A stretch of DNA of 64,000 bases from Hymenopus coronatus (taxonomy: Eukaryota > Arthropoda > Insecta > Mantodea > Hymenopodidae): positions 292,019,736 to 292,083,735 of the forward strand of contig CM060900.1 in assembly GCA_030762935.1 (NCBI GenBank), read 5' to 3'. The stretch's first letter is position 1. Each line of letters starts with the position of its first letter. The notes beneath the pieces were generated by a model, which made no database searches, was not told where the DNA came from, and worked only from the letters and a program-made list of their open reading frames with translations. The position numbers and the translations under genes are program-made. Below, in pieces: positions 56,061 to 64,000 of this stretch.

Positions 56061-56144
56061 ACTCTCTGTGCTGAGCATAAGTACAATTGTATTCTAACCG
56101 TGTAGATTGTAATGTATTTTTCTCCTGAGATTATATATGCATAT

Positions 56145-56146
<2 letters not shown>

Positions 56147-56203
<57 letters not shown>
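56147..56203. repeat. (TAA)n microsatellite
   Basis: About 19 perfect TAA/ATA units. Confidence 0.95.
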
Positions 56204-56204
<1 letters not shown>

Positions 56205-56809
56205 TACTGCAAGCGCAATAACTATATTGCATAGTGTTTTTCTTTTTAGTACATCATCTAGAACGCTAAGATAACATTACCTAAAGGTTATTCCTAAATA
56301 TTAATATTTATGTACACCAAACACATGTGATATTGATTTATACAATTAATTTTGATCAAAGATGATATGTACATGAAGTTGACAAAATAAAAGATTATTT
56401 AAATAGACAGTTTATTGGATTATTATCATGGGTACTTGTGTAACCAAGGTACAAGATGCAAGGGATGGTTGTGTTCCAGGGTAAAAGCGTTTTTGATAAT
56501 CTCAAATGTAGGTTCCTTAATTAATTAATTTTCCAATCATGAAATGGATTCACTTAGATTTAAATTATTTTAGTTGCACACTGTATAATATTAATAATTA
56601 ATGTTTGCACACTATGGTACTACACCACATAATGTTTAACAAAGCTCTACATTATAATGTTTTTAGTTTCCTTGAGTTATTTCACTCTACTTGCTTTATT
56701 GACCACTGAATAATCTGACTGTAAAGCTCATGGTGCTCAGAGGGATTATAATATAGAAACCTCTTAATGTATCGATTTTTTTTTATTTATTTTCACCATC
56801 TGCATTCAT

Positions 56810-56960
56810 TTGCATTTGACACATAAATATTATAATTCAAAGAACTGTGTAATGTGTAACGAAGCACAAACGTATACTTTTTATGGACGCCTTAAATTCG
56901 GATGTGATAGCTGTGCATTTTCTGGGGCTATAGCAGCGGAAGTTCATAACTTTGAAAATT
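56810..56960 (+). other. Possible exon with zinc-ribbon-like motif
   Basis: An open stretch reads CVMCNEAQTYTFYGRLKFGC then DSC, AFSGAIAAEVHNFEN and stops at a consensus donor GTAAGT (56961). Two CxxC pairs 14 residues apart suggest a zinc ribbon. No family recognised and no ATG. Confidence 0.3.
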
Positions 56961-57411
56961 GTAAGTTGTTGCTTCTGGTACGAGGAGTATTTCTATGCTG
57001 ATCTTCTAGATATAAGCAGCAGCTCTTTGTTTTTCTTAATGTTTTGGTTATTGACTTGAAGTTCAATACCTCGTTCCAGGCTACCATACTGACTTGAATT
57101 ACTGGTACACCTATAGGGGTAACCGATTTACATATTACTATGTGTTTATATCATGTATCTTCCTTCCTAATCACTCTTTTACCATATAATTCCGATCACA
57201 AGCAAGAAAGAAGTGACTTTGTACTGGAAATCTGTGAATATGTTTTTTAATTTATTAAAATCTGTAAGTGACAAACAGAATCTTAACATGCAATTATTCT
57301 TATTTTGGTCTACACATGAATCGTCGCAGAAGTGGGGTACTGTGACAGTTTGAGATACATTTTCATTTAAGAAATTATTGAGTAATGGACAAGATTCATT
57401 TGGCGACATAG

Positions 57412-57532
57412 GAAGAAACTCTTTTGCGGTTATGAATGGCTAAAAGGAATACAGAAATCTGGTAGAAAGAAAACTGCTCTTGAACCGGAATGGCATGCAG
57501 TAAAACGTTTAGCACGACGTCAACTTTTAATC
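57412..57532 (+). other. Possible internal exon
   Basis: An open stretch (KKLFCGYEWLKGIQKSGRKK then ALEPEWHAVKRLARRQLLI) lies between an acceptor-like GACATAG and a perfect donor GTAAGT (57533). It is not in phase with the block at 56810-56960, so another exon would have to lie between them, or these are unrelated. Confidence 0.3.
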
Positions 57533-58048
57533 GTAAGTTAAAATCGCTACCTTTGTGCATGCTTTTTATTCGTTTCCTACTATTGTAGAACTTGCTACTC
57601 CTTTAATGAACAGCAAACTGAGACCAGTCCATACGCTTGGCATAATCATTAGGTTTTTGGTCTTGTACCTCGACCTTCAGCTGTACACATTCAGTACAGC
57701 TATCAACCTTGTGTTATACCAACTGAAAATTGAATTTTTCCATAGACAACTTGTGGTATAAAGGGTACTTTACCTTTGAGCCAGGATACTTCTGTTTGAA
57801 CAAAGTGTTCATCTTTCTTATCTACAATTGTGCATCAAACTTAGACCAGCTGTTGCATACTTTGAAGGAAAATTAGGTACGTCTTCGCTGATTTGCAAAA
57901 CGATATCAGTATCGATTGATTTTATATTGTCTTATTTACTGGGAAAGTCCCTGGGAGATTTTCAAACTGGTAAAGATGTAATTTAATCTTCTTGCTCTTT
58001 AGCAAGTATTCTATGTAAGTGTATAGCTTATTTCTCGTAACCTTTCAC

Positions 58049-58237
58049 TCAGCTATCTTCAATCAGTATATGAAAGTGGAAGGACGAGGACCTGTTACCT
58101 AAATGGTCATTCTTCCGTGCTCCGCAATTATAAACAGGCACAGCTTCAATCAACCCTTTCATATTTTTCATTGTTGGTTGAAAAATCATTGCCCAGCATT
58201 GAGGCAGTTTGTGACTGTAATACCAAGATATTAACAT
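58049..58237 (-). other. Coding-like block, unassigned
   Basis: A 62-codon minus-strand frame with LPQCWAMIFQPTMKNMKGLI, VPVYNCGARKNDHLGNR and SSSFHFHILIED. Upstream is TATTACAG, acceptor-like, at the point where sense begins (SHKLPQ). Composition is coding-like; the family is unknown. Confidence 0.25.
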
Positions 58238-58905
58238 TTAATCATCTACTACGACAATTAAATACAATAAATAGTAATTATAAATCCGGGTTATAGATAA
58301 TTACCATCGAAATTGTAACTTGTTAGGAATTATTCGGATGTAAATATTAAAGAAATATTACTAGTGAGATTCTTTGCAGAAAGAGGCTGTTAAGTGAAAC
58401 TGTTAGGCAAAGAGAAAGTTGCAAGGTCTTTCAAACTATTTGAACACAGAACGTTAGGGAATGTAACAAAGCAGCAGATCTTGAGCTGAAAGGACAGAGT
58501 GTATTGTGACACTTTGTAAACTTAAAAGCCAGGTGGGCTAAATAACTAAAGTGTATGTTAAAGACGTAAAGGTTGACTAAAGAAATAGGACGTTACCAAG
58601 GGTGCCGAAGCAAAGCCAATCCATGGCCAGCTTTAACACTTAGGCAGATACAGGGAGGAACGTATATATTTAAATGTCGACGCATTAGGAACATAGTTCT
58701 CGAGATAAATCAACGAGAATTACATCGTAACAATTTACTTATAATCTCATAGGTGAAATTTTAAATTGCAGGTGTAACCTCAATGCGCAGAGTGTAGGAT
58801 ATAAATATAACAGCGTTATACATACGTTTCAACTAAGTTCTTTAAAGAATTTTTAAGATTTTCATTACCATGTTTAAATAAAATGCAACCCTCAACTCAT
58901 TACAT

Positions 58906-58906
<1 letters not shown>

Positions 58907-58960
<54 letters not shown>
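58907..58960. repeat. (CA)n(TA)n microsatellite
   Basis: CA repeats pass into TA repeats. Confidence 0.95.
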
Positions 58961-58964
<4 letters not shown>

Positions 58965-59430
58965 CTTGCCGAAGTTAACTGAAACTTAATATATCTTGAA
59001 TAATAAATAAAAGCAACGAATACATTTATATTACACAAGTGAGAGGAACGATCTCAGCATCAAGTAACATTTCTTTCTGTATAATATCAATTGTATAATA
59101 AATTGTTTGCACTACCTGAACAGAGAAAAGTACCTGTATTAATATTGTATAGGTCCAACTTGGTAATGCGTGTATATATATATATTTGTGATATTTCATA
59201 TTAAGTTATTAAAGCTTCGCAGCGATCAGCTAATTAATAATAATGTACTATCAGCAACACAATAAAATCTGTAATGTAAGGGACCTCTGCAAAATAGAGT
59301 AGACAATTAATAGATGTCTTAGCAGAAAATCTTGGTAAATAGAAGCTACAGGCTGATAATATAAGCATAACCAACTATAAGAGAGTCAAAGTTAGGTAGA
59401 AAAACCAGAAAACCATAGAAATCTAGAATA

Positions 59431-60620
59431 CGAGGGTCGGCTTATACTTCCCGGGCCTCACACAGATATGGCAGCTTGTTTAGTTTTCGAATGGCAGCAT
59501 TTTAAACAAAACAACTTTAGAGTTTTCACGAAAATGAAGGATTTGGAAAAACGAGTAGTGATTTAATATTTCCATTTTTAAGGCTTAACGCCTACAGAAA
59601 GCAACTCTGCCCCGTCATATTCAATGATTAAAAGGTGGGCTGCAGAGTTTGAAATGGGACCTACGAGCTCTGGTGTTGAACCTCGCTCTGGACGCCCTGT
59701 AGAAGTGGCAACTGCAGATATCATTGAAAAAATGCATCGTTTAGTACTTGAAGACTGCAGATTAAAGCTGTTTGAGATTGCAGAAGCTGTACACACATCA
59801 AAACAATATGCAGGTAATATTTTAAGTAATCTTTTGGGCTTTGACAAGGTCTGTGCATGATGGATGCCGCATTTGTATACACCTGATCAAAAGTTTCAAA
59901 GAAATACTGCTTCTGTTAAGAATGTGGAGCTCTGCCGCAAAACTCCCAGTGAATTTTTGAGACGGCTTATTACCATAGATGAAATTTCGATACATCACTA
60001 CACTAAAGAAAGTAAATCACGGTCAAAATAGTGGATTGCGCCAGGTGAACTAACTCCAAAAAAGGCAAATCCAATTTTGTCAGGTAACAAGATTTTGGCG
60101 AGTGTTTTCTGGGATGCACAGGGAATTATTTTTATTAATTACTTGGGAAAGGTAAAAGTATCACTATTGACTACTACGCAAGCTTACTGCAGCGTTTGAG
60201 TGATAAGGTGAAAAGAAAATATCCCTCCTTTGAAAAAAAAAAATCTTGTTTCATCAAGTTAATGCTCCAGCCCATCGTTCAGTCATTGCAATGACAAAAT
60301 GTGCGAATTAAAGCTCGAGTTGCCCAAACATCCACCCTATTTGCCATATCTAGCACCAGTGATTAACCCCTGTTCCCGAACCTAAAAGCATTTCTTAGAG
60401 CACGAAGATTTCACAGTAACGAGGAAGTCATTGATGCGGTAAACATCTATTTTGAGGACCTTGATAAATCACACTACACAGATGGTTTAATTAAATTAGA
60501 ACACCTATATGACCAATGTATTATTAGCCTTTCGTGAGGGTATGTTGAGAAATAATGTAGAAAAACGTTTTTTAAATGCTGTTTTCATTGAGAGGCCCGG
60601 GACTTATCAGCCGACCCTAG
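59431..60620 (+). mobile_element. Mariner-family transposon, inactive (1.19 kb)
   Basis: Inverted ends CGAGGGTCGGCTTATACTTC and, read from the other side, CTAGGGTCGGCTGATAAGTC, flanked by TA (59429-59430, 60621-60622). The transposase reading on the plus strand has IKRWAAEFEMG, EPRSGRPVEVAT, LLGFDKVCA, RRLITIDEISIHHYT, then IFVFWDAQGI-like blocks. It has stops (for example TGA after DKVCA and TAG in the SKSRSK*WIAPGE block). The HQDNAP box reads HQVNAP and the LAPSD box reads LAPVI, so the second and third catalytic Asp are lost. Confidence 0.9.
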
Positions 60621-60734
60621 TAGACTGCAAGAAGGCACTCAAGCAGACTTGACTCGAATAAGTCAGAAATTTAACGTGAATAAGAGGAACGCTTGGCACA
60701 TTTACCTGGGTTACATGCAACATATTCAGTTCAT

Positions 60735-61040
60735 CAGATGGTATCTTATAATAAGTAAAATGACTGATGCTACTGCTCCGGATAAATCAGCTACCCTTTG
60801 GCAGTGATTGGCACACACCAAGATTGTTGCGTTGATTTTGGATCTTTTTGCCCGACGAGAAAGGTTATGAACTACCATACTGTCTCTTCTCCCATGCAAA
60901 AAGGGTTGGTGCCATTCCAAAATCCGCGCTGTCACTCAGGGCGTCATCATTGTAAGCTTGTTTCATTTGAAATGATTCATTTAGAAATAAGCTTAAATGT
61001 TGGCAGAATTTCGTGTTTGCTTATTGCTCATTCTACAATA
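60735..61040 (-). pseudogene. Fragment of a second mariner transposase (N-terminal)
   Basis: Minus-strand blocks FQMKQAYNDDALSDSA, LEWHQPFLHGRRDSMVVHNL and a later V..VADLS segment match in order the HTH start of SETMAR-type mariner transposases (QAYGDDALS, EWHKRF..GR.S). It belongs to a different mariner lineage from 59.4-60.6 kb and is truncated with frame breaks. Confidence 0.55.
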
Positions 61041-63174
61041 TTTTCGAGTTCCGATTTGCGCATTAAAATCTCATTTAAAGTATCGCCCGTAGTCATGATT
61101 TCACTGACAGCAGTACAACTGCCTCTTTCTGGGACGGGAAAACAATCACTGACACGATACCATCCCACTATTGTAATGTACCGAAGCGACACTAAACCCA
61201 CAGTCCCTGCCTAGGGATAGTACATTGGATAGAATTAAAGTTAGCGCAGCATGTTACGATGTGTTGAAAATGTAGTGATACTAATGGAAGGAAAATGGGG
61301 AAGTGGTTGTGTGGTAGACTGTGGTGTTTTCACTAGCAGTGGAAGGCGATTGAGGTTGGGTGGGTGGTTAACACAACTACCAGTGATTTATGAGAACTAA
61401 CAATTCTAACATTGATATACATTCAATTGCTGCTGTGCAAGAGGTATCAGAATCATTATCCATTTCATTTTCTCTTAAGACACAAGGATTACATTGCACA
61501 ACAACATACATTCTTAGCGTCTCGAATGTGAATCGTCTCCGATTGGTAAGTAAACAGGCTTTATATTGTAAAAAACTTCGCTCCACATCACAAGATATGA
61601 TTGGAGAAAAACGGAAAAAGGAAACATCATCGACAATTGAATAAGGTAATCCATCAGCAATTATTTCCTTAGCAGCATCTCAGTGCACATTTAGTATTTC
61701 ACGCATTATTGAAAATGTGACATTTTTTCCAAACACTGTCTTCACCTTTTTTTCCTCGCCGTCTAAAACAGGTGTCATGGGTCTCTGAATAATTTCTTAC
61801 ACAGGTTCAGGGATCGAGGCATTTCAATGTGCGATGTTTTCAAATATATGTCGTTGTCGTGGATATATCTCCAAATTTCTTCTGTATGAATTGCAATGTT
61901 TATGCAATCCATTTGAAGGAAGAGATTTTATAATTTTGATTTAAGAGCATGCATTATCAGCAAAGGCATTAATTACCTGTAAGACGGTATTGTAATATAC
62001 AATATATCGAGGCACGTTCCCCAACGCAATACTACATGCGGCGAGTTTAGTCGCCAATGCAGGTCAGTCTCTACTGATATCCGCATGTGTCCCGCTATCG
62101 TTCCCCAAGATTTTATTCCTAATAATGACTGCTGTAGTAAGGCTATATAGCAATACAGAAGGGGCAGGGGGCTATTTCAATAGATTTCTATAACAAAACA
62201 TATTATATTAGTGTGTAGCGCGGGTACATATTATTGCTGCAAATATAGTTTCAATTATACTTTTCACTTATTTTAAGAATGTAAACAAGTCGCAATTAAC
62301 ATTTTCCCTCAGGAATGTTATTCTTTAATGTTACCCCAAGGTATCCGTTTGTCTGTGGCTCCAGAGAACGTTTTATGCTCATCTTGCATGTTACTGTCAT
62401 TTCCAGTTGGAATAGCTAATTACCTATATCTACAGCATCTGAGGTTTATGTTAAAACACGACTATCTTTCTGCTACCTGATTTGCCTACGAGGTGGATTG
62501 AGTTAATGACGGTCCGAGTGGTGATGAGCCCTGTCACAGCCATCCTTCACAGCCTATTACTCTCACAGAATCAGTTGTATTTTCGTTGTTACCAGTTGTT
62601 CATGTTTTTGACTGTGAAATATGGAAAATATGCTGATATCTTTTGCTGTCCTTGCTTTGCTGACTTTTGTATTGTTCCAAGTTGGTGTTGGGAAAGCACA
62701 GAAACCTTCGCAATCAGAGATAGAGAATAGGTATTTAAGTTAAACCACCATGAAGAATATAGTGCTATCTCATTCTACTTACCATATTTCAAGTTAAAGC
62801 AAATACACAACAGCAACGTATTTATTTCACATTTGCACCAACTTGCATCCTTTTCTCCTGGTAGGTTGGGAAAGCTGCTGCAAATCCGCTAAGCACAATT
62901 TACTTTTGGACCAAAATTATTCCCTTGTCAAACTTGAGAGATATTTTGGGACGCATTGAGGTAAAATAGGCTCACAAGGTAGATGTAATTCAAATTACTA
63001 CCACATTCTACCATTTAGTGGATCCCTCTACACTGGTATTCAATGTAAATGCAGTTAAAGGACACAACAGTGGTGAGGTAAGGGAAGAGTGTGTGTTCGC
63101 CTCGCGCAAAGTAGGTAACTTTTACTTGCTTATATAGATAATTTGCCTTCACAAGCAGCTCGGCATTGCGAATT
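61041..63174. other. No gene recognised
   Basis: Short frames up to about 84 codons on both strands. No domains, repeats or RNA genes identified. Confidence 0.5.
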
Positions 63175-64000
63175 TTAACCCTGCAGTGGTCGCGTGGTTC
63201 ATAGTTACCTTAAAGGTCGCGCGGAGTCTCACAGACACCGATACGCTTCTGCGCTGTCTATGTGCTTTTAACTCAGTCAGTTCAAATTTATGAGTGTAAA
63301 CGTAATATTTTGTATAAAACTAAAGAGCAGATTACATTCTCACTAGTACATATATTTTATTATTGTGATTTTTTATGCTGCATGAAACAACTTCTCATTC
63401 AATACAAGTTATGAGTGAAAATCCCTTATCGAAAAACAAATGTACTTTTAACATAATATACATAATGCAGTTTATATATTGAGCAGTACAATTAGCAATC
63501 AGCGCATACTTGCTGGGCATGTTCTAAACACAGAAATATGTTACAGCTGCGGCATTTATATCTGGTATATCGGTTCTTTGAACGACCACATTCACAGCAA
63601 CTCTGTTTTTTTGTGCCTCGGTCCTCTTCTGTAGTTTGCAATGCATGTTCATCTGGAAAAATACTTTGAATGTTTCGTTTGAGGTTTCTTGACAATGATG
63701 AACACTGAAAACGTAAACGCAAGTAATGATCTGCTAGATTACGTCCTAAAAGTTTCAAAAATTCTCTGCGCCTGCTGCTAACATCAGAATTATTTGCATG
63801 GTATATTATTTGTGCATTTACAGCTGCAATGTTCATCATGCTATACAATATTACCATAGGCCATCTCTTGGTTTTTCTGGATACATTGTACGTGCTGCAC
63901 AAATTGATCCACAGTATCAATGCCCGATTCGGTTGCAGTATAGAAGGTTATCATCTCCAGTTGTTTCTTATCGCCAGACGTTGCATCAATAGCATTATCA
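63175..64000 (-). mobile_element. piggyBac-type element, 3' end, running off the window
   Basis: TTAA at 63175-63178 is followed by CCCTGCAGTGGTCGCG and a second GGTCGCGCGGAGTCTCACAG block 40 bases on, the usual layout of piggyBac ends (terminal plus subterminal repeats). The transposase on the minus strand enters from the right edge. Confidence 0.7.
63492..64000 (-). pseudogene. piggyBac transposase C-terminal part, frameshifted, incomplete at window edge
   Basis: The frame 63920-63492 has LCSTYNVSRKTKRWPMVI, MNIAAVNAQIIYH, RRREFLKLLGRNL and a C-terminal Cys-rich finger (CCECGRS, YKCRSCNIFLCLEHAQQVC), the typical end of piggyBac-like transposases. Upstream, to the window edge, the preceding TFYTATESGIDTVDQ block is in another frame: one extra T near 63.905 kb breaks the gene between the TVDQ and CSTYNVSR blocks. 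The catalytic core is beyond the window. Confidence 0.75.

Noticed and set aside
60798..61214. 138-codon plus-strand frame
   Set aside because: Its opposite strand reads as a decayed mariner N-terminus, so the plus frame is a shadow.

Overview
The window is eukaryotic nuclear DNA, most probably from an insect (inference, from the insect-type Ty3/gypsy, I-clade and Jockey-like LINE, mariner, Polinton, Kolobok-like and piggyBac families). I find no convincing ordinary multi-exon host gene, rRNA, tRNA or CRISPR. Almost everything recognisable is mobile or virus-derived. Many apparent ORFs begin with TTG or GTG rather than ATG, so starts were re-chosen by eye.

Layout: 1-3.8 kb is an imperfect ATT-type trinucleotide array with hidden higher-order repeats. 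3.8-7.3 kb is unannotatable AT-rich sequence with a large compound microsatellite. The main object is a complete LTR element at 7843-27688 (19,846 bp, minus strand). It has two 637-bp LTRs that look identical by eye, TG...CA ends and a 4-bp target duplication (GTAT). It sits inside an old I-clade LINE, whose halves lie at 7.3-7.84 kb and 27.69-28.2 kb.

In its own orientation the element reads: 5' LTR, primer-binding site, gag (CCHC knuckle), pol in the -1 frame (protease, RT, RNase H, integrase), a full-length intact ADAM metalloprotease-disintegrin, a 4.4-kb region without sense genes, an F-type envelope gene with a furin site and fusion peptide, a second divergent envelope paralogue without them, a 1.4-kb 3' region and the 3' LTR. 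An ADAM carried by an LTR retroelement together with two envelope genes is the most unusual finding here. I know of no described example, but novelty cannot be checked without a search. The gag-pol genes would provide particle assembly and reverse transcription. The ADAM and both envelope proteins are predicted type I-like surface proteins, probably made from spliced RNAs: a good acceptor directly abuts the first envelope ATG.

From 28.9 to 40.4 kb lies a decayed Polinton/Maverick on the minus strand (integrase, minor capsid-like, jelly-roll capsid-like, adenain-like protease and an exonuclease-like gene). It is split by a 5.4-kb Jockey-like LINE at 31734-37128 with a 15-bp target duplication, an intact ORF2 and a frameshifted ORF1. 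40.6-49.6 kb holds two decayed I-clade LINE copies joined head to tail. 51.1-52.9 kb is an internally deleted Kolobok-like transposon with TTAA ends. 53.2-58.3 kb has scattered coding-like blocks with splice-type borders that I cannot assign, including a dUTPase-like piece. 59.4-61.0 kb contains two mariner fossils, and the right edge cuts through a piggyBac-type element.
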